Position numbers and translations under genes: made by a program. Below are positions 35,811 through 46,766 of a stretch of DNA of 64,000 nt, in pieces. The notes under the pieces were generated by a model. That model did not search any database, was not told where the DNA came from, and saw nothing but the letters and a program-made list of their open reading frames with translations. Numbering within the stretch: position 1 is the stretch's first letter; each line of letters starts with the position of its first letter. This DNA is from Allodiplogaster sudhausi (taxonomy: Eukaryota > Nematoda > Chromadorea > Rhabditida > Diplogasteridae), in NCBI GenBank assembly GCA_945643635.1, contig CALZFC010000035.1:3798501-3862500 (forward strand), given 5' to 3'.

Positions 35811-35948
35811 GGCCAGAGTGAAGAGAGAAGGCCAGAGTGAAGAGAGAAGGCCAGAGTGAAGAGAGAAGGCCAGAGTGAAGAGAGAAGGCCAGAGTGAAGA
35901 GAGAAGGCCAGAGTGAAGAGAGAAGGCCAGAGGAGAGAGAAGGCCAGA
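35811..35948 (+). repeat. 20-bp tandem repeat at retrotransposon 5' end
   Basis: About seven near-identical units of GAAGAGAGAAGGCCAGAGT, the last shortened. They resemble promoter-type 5' monomers of some LINEs; that role is only inferred. Confidence 0.85.
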
Positions 35949-36652
35949 GGCTATGCTCATAGGAAAGTGTCTGATTCTGGTTGCGACATTTTATGAGGGG
36001 TACTATGACAAAAAATAGTTGTGAAGTTTCCTTTAAAAATTTTTCTTGTCAGTGGATACAAAAAGTAAGTGAAAGAAAAGTTTGAGTTTTCATAACTTAT
36101 ATACTTTATACATAATATTTTTCAGGCTCCTGTGACCGGAGCCCCACCTTCTATTGTCCTTGCAAAAAGCGTGCAATTTTGCAAGTTTTTTTTTCTCGCT
36201 TTTTTCTCGTACTCCATCTCCCTCTCTCTCTACATCTCATTTCTGCCTCGCACTATATATATACCAAATAAGAATGGGAACAATACACACATAACTTTTT
36301 TTTTACTTTATGAAAGAAATTTCAAAGTAAAAAAAAAGTTTAACTAGAGACATCCGGGGCAATCTTCTATCTTGTTTTGCTAGACAAACTTTGTGGTACT
36401 GTTTTCGCTTTAAATATGTAAATGTGCACGTGAACGATAGCGGACACGAAATGTCGCGCTCCTTTCTGGCGCGCTTCGCCGAATCCTTGTCTTGCACTCC
36501 AGGCATTGTCGGCGGCACGCTTAAGGGAAAGAAATCTATTTCAGATGGTTTTCTCAACCGGGAAAGATGGAAGGACATGAGAGTAGGGAACATGCGGGCC
36601 CACGTCTTTCAAGAAGGAAGAAAGAGGGGGAGAGAGGAAGAGATGGAGGGAT

Positions 36653-36687
<35 letters not shown>

Positions 36688-37266
36688 CAGGAAAGCTAAT
36701 TAGAGCTTGACTACTGGTTGAAAAGAGAAGAATAATAATCACCTAATTGTAAGTAAAGTATTTGTAAGGGTAGGTGATGGAGAGACTGAATCTTATTTAA
36801 AAGCAAGACGGATCTGGCACGTTGCCGGCCGCGCAGATTACGAATTCTTACTGTACATCGAATTCGTAAAAATTTCGGCGCCACGGCGCCCATTTCACGA
36901 ATTCTTCCTCAATCTTTTGGGCGCGCGCTAAAAACTACGAATATTTTTTCTGTGTGCATGTCTCATCAGCCCCACGCCTTTCTGTGCATGTCCCCTCTTC
37001 TCATTATGTGCATGCCCCTGTCTCTTCCTCTCAGCTTTCCTTTCTTCAATGCATGTCTCATGCTTTTGCATTTCCTTCTGTCCATGTGCCTGCCCCTGTT
37101 TTGTCTCGTTCGGTGCATGCTTCTGCTTACTCTTCATCTTCCGACGACCAGTAAATTTTGCATTCTTGAACAGAATCAGCATGCCGAATGGCTGCTTGGC
37201 GCAAATAATTCATCACGCATTACTTAGACTTACTATGATTGACGTTTGACAAAATCGCTTAGTCGT
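35949..37266. repeat. 1.3-kb direct repeat, copy R2
   Basis: Second copy of 30293-31615. It starts at the last base of the retrotransposon 5' repeats and ends before the astacin-cluster repeat sequence. Differences from R1 include short indels at 36295-36305 and 36443-36452. Confidence 0.9.
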
Positions 37267-38205
37267 TCTGTAAATCGTTGATCGAGGTTGATCGAATTTC
37301 TCCTATGACAATGGAAATCCGTAATATTGCATGGGCGACTCAAGCAGACGATGAAACATTCCATACTATCAATCGAAGAAGCCTAGACAACAATACAGTC
37401 TTTTTAACCAAACATTCAATGTTGAATTTGTATTTTTGAGAGTTGGGACGGCTCTATGGACGATAAGTAGAAGAAGCATGTGATGCACTCAATTCCGAGA
37501 GGAGTCATCGTACAAAATTAATTGAACAGTGAAAATTAGTTGAAAACATTTTTAGCTGGATTGGAAAATGGAAAGAAGGTTGCCAAGAACTGCCACACGT
37601 GCACGACGAGAGAGTGAGCGAGAGGTAGTCGGCATCAGATAAGGGGTCGGCCGCCGCACGAGTTCTTGAGATTGCGTATCAGCCGTAGCGAGATTTCTTG
37701 ATCCCGTGGTCAAGTATAATATAACATGACACACAGGGTCCATATCCAAATGTGCAACGTACATAATACAAATATATGTAGATTTTCATATATATGTATC
37801 TAGAAAAGGCCAGAAAATTATTTTTTCATTGATAGTACCTTTTTTACTGCCGCTATCCTTATGTTTATGCTATGTATGTTTGAAACAAATGTATCATCAT
37901 TTATTATTCTGGCTTAATATTGGCTGAAGTTTTCGTAATACTCTGCGTGGGCATCCTCTAATTCTCTCATAAGCTGGTCGAATGGCACCTAGAAATGGCA
38001 ATCAGTAATATTGCATGGGTGACACTGAAGTAGACGGTGAAACATTCTATGATATCAATAGAAGAAGCCTAGACAACAATATAGTTTTGAACTAAACATA
38101 CAATGTTGAAAATGTATTTTTGAGCGTTTGGATGTCTCTTCGAATTTTTCGAGACGAGCGCAGAGTCATTGGACAAAATTAATTCAACTGTAGGTATTCG
38201 GGCAG
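37267..38205 (+). repeat. Duplicated upstream block of the astacin cluster
   Basis: A block reading TTGATCGAATTTCTCC...ATATTGCATGGGCGAC...GAAGAAGCCTAGACAACAAT occurs at 37280-37440 and again at 37985-38150. More copies lie at 45165-45310, 46310-46450 and 46465-46680. It contains no convincing exon and marks serial duplication of the astacin promoter region. Confidence 0.75.
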
Positions 38206-38215
38206 TATAAAAGGG

Positions 38216-38222
38216 CTGCACT
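38216..38222 (+). promoter_or_regulatory. TATA box of astacin A
   Basis: TATAAAA 43 bp before the ATG at 38259. In astacin B the matching site reads TATTAAA (about 46723). Confidence 0.65.
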
Positions 38223-38258
38223 GGCTGGGAATAACCATGTCATTTCTGGCAACTGGCA

Positions 38259-40485
38259 ATGAAGACCATCATAGTCTCGTGTGTTCTTTCGTTCTTCGCT
38301 GCCACCATCGCTGTGGTAAGTCATAATTAGGCATTTGCTTAATATAGAAGAGATTTTAAATTTATATAATTAATCAAATCATGCATAGGCCGGCTCGCCA
38401 TACGGACTGCGATGGGACGAGACGAAGCCAATTTCATACACGTTTTTGGCTGATATAGGTGACTAACTTTTGAATATATTGGTAATAATGGAAAACTTCA
38501 CATCAAAAACAATTGCCCATTATAGGACAATTGTTTTTTGCAGTGAATTGTCTTCATATTCTACGGATCCGGAGCCATTTGTATGCTAGCTATTTTTATT
38601 TTTGTGAATTGAAATACACGTAATCATTTACATATTTACCTTATTAAAATAATCTAAAGATATCGTCATTAAAGCAGAAAAGAAGAAACATTTTTACTTC
38701 AAATATTTAATTTCACTAGATGAGAAGAAGAAGGTCGATATGCGCGAAGCAATGCAACGGATTCAGAACTCATCGTGCATTACATTTGAAGAAGATGGCG
38801 ACTCCGATCAGAAGGTGGGCGGGGCTAACCTTAAAGGAGATGAAAGGCGAATAAATAGTGTCTAGTTTTTTTTCGCTTTATTTGGTCAGGTTGAGCTAGA
38901 AACTTCGATTGTCAGTGTCCCGATGCGCCAAAAATCCCTCTGCCCAAGGAAATTGACAGTATTCCCTACTTTGAATTCGGGTTAAATTTATTTTCCCGCC
39001 GTAAAAAAAATTTTGGCAGAGCAACAGTGTGACCGATGGGACTTTTTAAAAATTTGTCAGGTACTTCGCGGTAGGAGTTTTTCCATTAATGTCTACTTTA
39101 ATGGCCGGGCTTCTTGCTCGTAATGACTAGGCAATCATCTAAGCCTTCAACTTTAGCTCGTCATCAATGGCACACGCGACTGCGCATCGAGCAACCTTGG
39201 AAAGGAGCCACCGAGTCGATCGCCTAACGTGATCGGCCTTAAAGGCTGCTCAAGTGTAATCGTTTTCGCGCACGAACTTCTTCACATGCTTGGATTTACA
39301 CACGAAGAGGTCGAAATGAGTTGCTGTACTTTTGAGGAGGACGATGTCAATCTAGAAAGTTTTAGGGTCGCTCTGACCGCGACGACTACCTTACGTTCGC
39401 TCCTAGTGTCGACGAAAGCGAAATTGAAGGCGTGCGTCTGTTTTACGTCTAATTTCTCTTTTAATTTGACACCAAGGCTTAAAACATGGTAATATATGAG
39501 GTTGGCGGACGTTTAGACGGCGCCGCCGGACACCGACAACTTGGGCGTTCCGTTCAACTACGGCAGTGCAATGATGGGAAGCGCTTGTAAGGCTGTCCTC
39601 TTTAATTCTTTGAAAGCGCATGAACAAGAAATAGCAAACTATTGGAATAATTAATTATTAAAATTTTATACAGTCCCCAATTAACACATAGCTTTTTCAA
39701 AGGGGACTACTCTACGGACTCAGAACCGACCATGCTACCGAAGGATCTGCAGTACAAGAACACGATGTATCAGAAATACGAGATCGCCTTTACCGACTTT
39801 CTCGCTCTCAATCGATACTACAAATGCGAAGGTTGAAGTTTGCACTGAGTTCATGTGCCTATAGGAATTGCGCAAAATAAAAATCCAAATTCCACAGAAA
39901 TAAGAGTGCATTTTTTGATCTTGAGCGTTTTTCTTCCAGAGTCTTGCAAATCGAATCCGCCACCATATAAAAACGAGGGTTTCCCCAATCCGAGAGACTG
40001 CTCCAAGTGCATTTGCCCTCCATTCTTCTTTGGTGACCGTTGCGAGCTGTCCACACTAGTAAAGGTGGACAGCGAGGTTGGACCATTTTTGTGTCTATTT
40101 TGTTTAACTTCCTCATGGAATCGTGAGGCCATTTCCAGTAGCCAAATCTTTGAAATAATACTTCATCACTGAATGCAGGCATTCTTCAACTACACGATTT
40201 TGACCTCTTACGAGGATTGCTGGGGATATAGTGACACTTGGAAGGCCATATTCCGCATACTCCAACTATCTTTGAGGTCTTTGTTTTTGTTCTCATAAAA
40301 ACTTGTTAGAAAATCAGGAACATAAAAGCAACGAAGAGCAGCTCTTCTCAGGGCCCGCCCGGAAGTCATCTTCTTGTGACGATCAACGAAATCGTTCCTG
40401 CCGCGAAACTGTTTTGCGGAAACTCGTGTCAGTATCAGAGGCTTGAGATAGTGGATGGTGCCGATCTTCGAGTGGCCGGCAAGAG
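38259..40485 (+). CDS. Astacin metalloprotease A (NAS), astacin-EGF-CUB, 3' end missing
   Basis: Signal peptide exon (MKTIIVSCVLSFFAATIAV, 38259), then exons near 38391-38456, 38721-38815, 39160-39309, 39376-39438, 39518-39590, 39703-39832, 39940-40077, 40180-40275 and 40312-40485. The catalytic domain starts WDETKPISYTF. It has ...NSSCITFEED, the zinc site HELLHMLGFTHE, RSDRDDYLTF and NYGSAMMGSA at the Met-turn, where the usual Met-His-Tyr is replaced. The LNRYYKC end leads into an EGF module (CSKCICPPFFFGDRCE) and a CUB domain (VTINEIVPAAKLFCG, LEIVDGADLRVAGKR). The last CUB strand and stop are not found before 41 kb. There is no clear propeptide. It is a secreted zinc endopeptidase; the missing 3' end may make it nonfunctional. 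Confidence 0.8.
38831..39101. mobile_element. TTAA-flanked MITE, copy 2, in astacin A intron
   Basis: Starts TTAAAGGAGATGAAAGGCG and ends GTCTACTTTAA. It shares its body (GGTCAGGTTGAGCTAGAAAC) with copies at 45365 and 47343 and sits in the intron before the zinc-site exon, as in astacin B. Confidence 0.75.
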
Positions 40486-40854
40486 GTGTGTTTTCACTAC
40501 ATAATTTAAATTTGCGTTTGTCTCCCCTCTTCTTATCCTTCTTCCTTATTCTCCAAAAAAAAATCTAACTTCAACAAACGTCCGAGAGGATTTTGGGTTT
40601 TAGTATGCTACATCTAACATTTATGTTATGCTCGTAGATCTTCAATCTTATTATCTATTCACATTCATGAGAATCATTGATTTATAGATAATAAGTTAAC
40701 CATGTTTAATGACTGATAAGAAGTATAAAATAGCGTTGATTCAGCTTCTGCTGCCCGAGCGATGCCTCTACCACGGTTCTCTCTTCCACGAACAGAGTGG
40801 CCATTCGCGCTAGTGCACCCTGCTATAAGTCGCACATGTATGCGACAATCAGCG

Positions 40855-40965
40855 TTGTCTACTAGACAAGTTTTTCCTTGACAATGTCTACTAGACAAGA
40901 TTTCCTCTTGACAATGTCTACTAGACAATTTCCCTTGACAATGTCTACTGGATAATTTAGTGTTG
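40855..40965 (+). repeat. Tandem repeat with ACAATGTCTACTAGACAA unit
   Basis: Three to four units of about 30-36 bp, each with a TCTACTAGACAA core that is itself near-palindromic (TCTAGTAGA). No coding sense. Confidence 0.75.
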
Positions 40966-41489
40966 CCTAAAAACTTGCAGCTTTAAATAAAGAAGTGCAT
41001 AACAAAGAAGCAAATTGTAACGAGCAAAATATTTAAAGCCGCGACGTATTATGGAAGGCTGATATGATGAATGGAAGCTTGAGAACGGATCAACAATCAT
41101 AAAAAAACAGTGGAAATTTCAGCAAAGTAATAACTTGATTCGTACAAAGTAGCGAGCATAAGATAAAGTAAATAATTCGATAAAAACAGAGATGACCGTG
41201 CACTAGAATTCTTCTGATTTAGAAAGTTTACTGCAGTAACCTGATCGCACCGCTTTAAAACTCTTCTTATTCTCTCCTGCTGAGGAAAGAAGAGTTTCGA
41301 GATTGCGCTGCTTTATATATATCTTCTTTCATTGAACAAGCAGCACATTTCTTTCTTCCGAGAACCATAATCACAATTAAAATAAAACACAAACGATCGT
41401 TGTTATACATTACTCGACCAAGTAATTAGGTCGAGTCATTAATTCATGCATTTTAAATATGGTCAACCGCCTCGCATTTCCAGCTTCAC

Positions 41490-42183
41490 GATCCATCTTC
41501 CAAATCTAATTAGTATGTTGCGAGAAGTGTCAACAACTAATACTGACGCGAATTAAAAAGGCTACTATCATGGGTCTCGAATCGAATTTTTTTTTGTGAA
41601 CATTCTGAGAGGGAACTTATTTTGTGTCATGTACTAGTAGAAAGAAAATCATATTTGATAGAATAAAATTCAAAGATTTGTTCATTTGAAACTACTTTTA
41701 AAAATATTGCAGAATGCTCATAAAGTGTTCTCTAACCGGTTGGCACGGCAGCTCATCAGTCAAGCGGACGGAATGCCTATCCCTGTGGGTATTTGTGATA
41801 CCAACGTAGAACTTGCAAGAAAATTATTAGTCTAGAATGGTCCAGAAAGCATTCCACGGTTCCAGTTTGTCTGATTCAAAACGAATGAGATACCAAGGAA
41901 AAATCTGTTTCTCCCGAATCACAAGAGACAATGCAAACATGAGAGAGAACCGAATCTGTTCCTTGTTGTATCCTTCAGACGAACTAAACTGAATCGACAC
42001 TGTAGGCATGTTTTGGTAATTCAAGAATGCCTGAATCCTTGATCTCTCTTACAGTTGGACAGCTAAACACGCAGACAACTTCTAGGCAAAACTTGACATA
42101 AAAGGCAAGCCAGAAGCCGAGTCTTTCATCCAATCGAATATCTTCGGATATCACTGGACAACACGGCCTTCCCATATTGAGCG
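41490..42183 (+). repeat. Neuropeptide-gene upstream block, duplicated at 44270
   Basis: ATCATGGGTCTCGAAT through ACATAAAAGGCAAGCCAGAA is repeated at 44300-44990 with roughly 85-90% identity by eye. A CATAAAAGG promoter-like motif lies about 90 bp before the start codon. Confidence 0.75.
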
Positions 42184-43183
42184 ATGCACCTTCTATTTGC
42201 TGCTGTCCTCTCGCAACTAATTGTCATTTCGCTGGCGGGCGAAGAGGACGGTGACAAAAGCGGTACGATTAACTTTCATTTGTAGTTATTGAAACAAAAA
42301 TTTAAATCGCACAAAATTTTACAGCGTTCACTCGTCCGCCCAACTCTAAAGTGTTCAACGTGGGCCTTGACAAACGTGAGGCAGCAGAACGCTGTAAGTG
42401 AAATTTGGAAATTTTCTTATGATTCAAGGTTTTAAATTTTAAAATCACACAAAACGTTGTAGTGTATACTGGTCATCCGGGCAACCAAGGAAGGTTCCAC
42501 ATGGGCTGGGGCAAACGCTCAGTCAACAAACGGGAGGCAGCAGAACGCTGTAAGTGAATTTGGAAATTTTCTTATGATTTAAGGTTTTAAATTTTAAAAT
42601 CACACAAAACGTTGTAGTGTATACTGGTCATCCGGGCAACCAAGGAAGGTTCCACATGGGCTGGGGCAAACGCTCAGTCAACAAACGGGAGGCAGCAGAA
42701 CGCTGTAAGTGAATTTGGAAATTTTCTTATGATTCAAGGTTTTAAATTTTAAAATCACACAAAATGTTGCAGTGTATACTGGTCATTCGGGCAACCAAGG
42801 AAGGTTCCACATGGGCTGGGGCAAACGCTCAGTCAACAAACGGGAGGCAGCAGAACGCTGTAAGTGAATTTGGAAATTTTCTTATGATTCAAGGTTTTAA
42901 ATTTTAAAATCACACAAAATGTTGCAGTGTATACTGGTCATCCGGGCAACCAAGGAAGGTTCCACATGGGCTGGGGCAAACGCTCAGTCAACAAGCGTGA
43001 GGCCGACGAACCATGTCCGTAAAATTAAATTTTTTTTGTATTATTCAAAGTTAAAATTCTGAAATCACGAGACAAATTGTAGCCTTCACTATTCCACCTG
43101 GCTTGGATAGATTCCACATTGGCTTTGGCAAACGCTCGGTTGATGCAGTCATGAAGCGTCAGGCCGAGGAAAGCGACGAATAA
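42184..43183 (+). CDS. Amidated neuropeptide precursor with four FHMGW-amide repeats
   Basis: Seven exons: 42184-42262, 42325-42393, 42463-42549, 42618-42704, 42773-42859, 42928-43014, 43083-43183; 198 residues. A signal peptide (MHLLFAAVLSQLIVISLAG) precedes repeated KR sites. Exons 3-6 each encode YTGHPGNQGRFHMGWGKR, then SVNKR. The last exon encodes FTIPPGLDRFHIGFGKR, and exon 2 has FNVGLDKR. GKR marks cleavage and C-terminal amidation, giving ...RFHMGW-amide (four copies) and ...RFHIGF-amide. The endings resemble the SFxMGF-amides of C. elegans NLP-6, with Trp in place of Phe; that homology is an inference. Exons 3-6 with introns form near-identical 155-bp units, so amplification is recent. 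Likely a secreted neuromodulator. Confidence 0.9.
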
Positions 43184-44269
43184 TATGGTACATCACATCA
43201 ATGATTTTATACTTTCCGATCAGACTATCTTTCTTATCAGATGAATACAAGGATTGCCATCTGAACCGAAGAGCTGCCTTTTGCGATAAACAAGGACACA
43301 CAAGCCCCAAATATAACCTCTTGTTCTAGAAATGCTTTTTCTACGAGAGATTTTGTATGGTCGTTTTCTCATCCAAGAATTTTTTTTTGCATCTGTATTT
43401 ACCTTCTTTAATTTCATCAATGTTCCATGATACTAAATAAAACTATCAGTGCTATCAGCACACAAGCACTAAACTAAACTATGGTGAAAACTACATTATT
43501 AAAAAAAACCCATATCTAATCAAAGTTTGCCTCCACTTCATCAGACGTCAGTTCAGAAACAAACAAAAACATACAGTGTCAAAAACTGATATGTACTATC
43601 TTAGAGGCCTTTTTTCAATTGAAAGCGGAATTTTGATAAAAACCTAACATAAGATGTAAAACCTAAAGCAATTACGACGAGTTAAAGAACTCTATGTTCA
43701 TTTTTATTCATTTCAAAATATTAAGTCTGTACTTCTAGGAATGGCCTAGTTGCAAAATCGGCGATAGCCCTCCTTCTGATCCTAATGATATTTTACTCAC
43801 ATAGACATGATTGATTTTTGTGTTATCGAGAATAGAAAGTCATAAATATGCTTACAAAAGTACTTCAAACAGTGTCAAAAGCTACTTTTTGCACGGGCGT
43901 CAAGCACGAAGATAGGTTTCAGTTTTTATTCAATAGTATCAACAACGAATTGCGCACGAGGGCATCACAGGATAAAAAGTACAGAAATTCAATCGGGTAT
44001 TCCGTTTCTTCTTTCTTTCATTTTCGTAAAGTACCTCGGCTATGATTTTGAGTGGGCAACAACGAACAACGATCAACGGAAAGGAAGAAAGTTCCTTACC
44101 ACACACTAAACTCACAGACCCCGCTGGCTCTTTACTAAATTGAAATGCCGTTATGAAAGGGACGACCTGCGTTCCAGTTGCAACATCCATATCGGTAAGA
44201 TTTAACTTGCGGTGATTAGAATGCATTTGTGTCAAATGGGCATCGGCTATGTCATACCCTAACAACTGA

Positions 44270-45150
44270 TTTATGATAACGCGAATTAGCAAGGCTGCAA
44301 TCATGGGTCTCGAATGGAATTTTTTGAACATTCTGGAAAGGAACTTATTTTGTACAGATTGGCACTTTTACTAGAAGAAAGCGATTCATATTTGATAGAA
44401 TAAAATAAAGGGTTTGATCATTTGAAACAACTTTAAAAATATTGCGTAATGCTCATAAAGTAACCAGTTGACACGGTTGCTTAGTCAAGTGCACGGAATG
44501 CATTTCCTATTCGTGTTTCTGATAACAATATAATATTCTCAAATAAATCATTAGTCTAGAATGCTCAGTCAGATGCCCTGTCAACACATGCAAGTATTTG
44601 TGATTGCAATGCAAAAACATGGAAAAAAAATTATAGGTCTAGAATGCTCCAGAACGCTATTCCACGTTTCCGGTATGCCTGATTCAATAGGAATGAGATA
44701 CCAAGAAAAACTGTTTCTCCCGAGTCGCAAGAGATAAGGCAAACAAGAGTGCCAGCCGAATCTGTTCCTTGTTGTATCCTTCAGACGAACTAAGCTGAAT
44801 CGACACTGTAGGCATGTTTTGGTAATCCAAGAATGCCTGAATCCTTGATCTCTCTTCCAATTCGACAGCTATACATGCAGACAAATTCTAGGCAAAACTT
44901 GACATAAAAGGCAAGCCAGAAGCCGAGTCTTTCATCCAATCGAATTTCTTCAGATATCACTGGACATCACGAAGTTTCCATCTCGAACGATGCTCGCTTC
45001 TTTTTGCCGCTGTCTTCTCACAACCTATTGTCATTTCGATCTTTATATTCATTTTTATCAATTTCAAAATGGGAAGTCTATAATTCTGGGAATAGTCTTA
45101 GTGCAAAATCGAAGATAGACGGCAATCCTTCTCATCCTGACGAATTCAAC
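44270..45150 (+). pseudogene. Decayed second copy of the neuropeptide gene
   Basis: Upstream sequence and the first exon repeat those of the gene at 42184. ATG at about 44991 begins a frameshifted version of its signal peptide (...TTTTTGCCGCTGTC..., ...TTGTCATTTCGAT). It then jumps directly to sequence matching 43697-43790 downstream of the intact gene (TTCATTTTTAT.AATTTCAAAAT). All peptide-coding exons are missing, so it arose by duplication followed by internal deletion. Confidence 0.7.
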
Positions 45151-45364
45151 TAGAGGTGATTGAATGCTGAGCCAGCGATTGATTCCATTCTAACAATCGA
45201 AGAATCCTAGACAATAATATAGTTTTGTACGAAACATACCATGTTGAAATTGTATTTTTGAACGCTTGGACGACTCTTCAGATGACAAGTAACAAATGTG
45301 ATGCATTCAAATAGAGAAGAAGAGGGACTTCGCGCTCGAAACCTCTAGCTCTCCTGGTTTACCC

Positions 45365-45795
45365 TTAAAGGAGGTCCAAGGCGAATAAATAGTGTCTTTT
45401 TTGGCTTATTCGGTCAGGTTGAGCTAGAAACTTCGATTATAATTGTCCGAAAGTCACAAAAATGTCTCCTCTGCACGGAGGAAATTTACTGCATTCTCTA
45501 CTTTGAATTTGCGAATATTTTATTTTTCCGCCATTTTTAAAACAATTTGGCAGGGCTACGCCACGGCCGACGGGGCCGTTGGAATACAGCACATAAAACT
45601 CATGCATATGGTGCGGGCAACCAATATTGGCAGGCTTTTGCTTAACACGTCGGCTCATGGGGCAGTTGACCGAAGCACAAGTTTCTGTGGAGAGAGGCGA
45701 AGGGCAGTAGCATCATTTCTGTAGATTCTATACACCGTACTTTTTACAAATCTGTCAGGGACTTCGTGGTAGGATTCCCTTTTGGTCTACTTTAA
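45365..45795. mobile_element. TTAA-flanked MITE, copy 3
   Basis: Starts TTAAAGGAGGTCCAAGGCG and ends GGTCTACTTTAA; 431 bp. It is the most complete copy of the body shared with 38831 and 47343. No open frame of note. Confidence 0.8.
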
Positions 45796-46766
45796 GCAAA
45801 AGTTGAAAGCCGTTCGAGGTGGGGAAGGAGGACCGCGCTGAGAGGAGGACAGAGGGAAAAAAGAGATAAAATGATGATGAAGAATCGATTGAGAGAGGCA
45901 GATAAAAAGGGAATTGACTGACATATCGATTGTAAGGACGGTGAACAGAATGTGGCCGAGTAAGATGGAAAGAAGAACATGAGGGAAATAATGAAGGAAA
46001 TGAACCTGAATCATAATTATAGCAAAAACAAAAAGCACGAACAATGACAAATAAATAAATTTAAGTCGAGGAGGAGTGTGTTGAGAATAGCGTGATGACT
46101 TAAGAGATCACACACGGATGACACAGCCGCAACGCATGACTCCTACACGGAAGCGGGGAAAATATTAAATGACATGACGGAGCGCAATTGCACTACTACA
46201 AATTAACAGAGTCATTCTCAAGTTGTGAAGAAATAGAATGAATGACGAATTTACAAAAAAAATTAATAATGGCTTACCAGCGAAAATTTAGCAAGCCAAG
46301 AATTTTATCGTTGATTTACAATGACAATTTCTGCAACCATTCAATCCATCAAAGAAGCCTAGACTACAATACAGTTTTCTACAATTCATAAGTCTTGAAT
46401 TTGTATTTTTGAGCGTTTGGACGGCTTTTCGAATGACAAGCAAGAAATGTGATGCACTCGTATTAGTTGATCGAATGACTCCAATGAAAGCAATCAGTAA
46501 TATTACATGGGTGTCTGAAGCGGATGATGAAACATTCCATGCAATAAGACGAAGAAGCCCAGACTACAATACAGTTTTGCACAATTCATACTGTCTTAAT
46601 ATTGTATTTTTGAGCGTTTGAACGGCTTTTGAATAACAAGTAACAGATATGACGCATTCAATTCCGAGAGGAGCGCAGAGTCATGGGACAAAATTAATTA
46701 AACTTAAAATATTCGGTCAGTATTAAAGAGCTGCCCTGGCTAGGAACAACCATGTCATATCTGGCA

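Larger units (their letters stand above)
31615..35948 (-). mobile_element. Non-LTR retrotransposon, CR1/Jockey-like
   Basis: A minus-strand element of about 4.3 kb. The 3' end at 31615-31640 is a (TAAA)n tail. The coding order from 5' to 3' is ORF1 (35412-35092), endonuclease remnants (34416-33992) and reverse transcriptase (33649-32044). The 5' end carries about seven tandem 20-bp units (35811-35948). Several frameshifts make it inactive. CR1/Jockey assignment rests on the RT sequence style, an RRM-like ORF1 and the TAAA tail. It fills exactly the space between the two 1.3-kb direct repeats. Confidence 0.85.

Noticed and set aside
30293..37266. R1/R2 as LTRs of an LTR retrotransposon
   Set aside because: The ends are not TG...CA, there is no primer-binding site or polypurine tract, and the internal enzyme is of the non-LTR type in the opposite reading direction with its own tail.
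40855..40965. CRISPR-like array
   Set aside because: Units are contiguous degenerate tandem repeats without unique spacers, in a eukaryotic genome.
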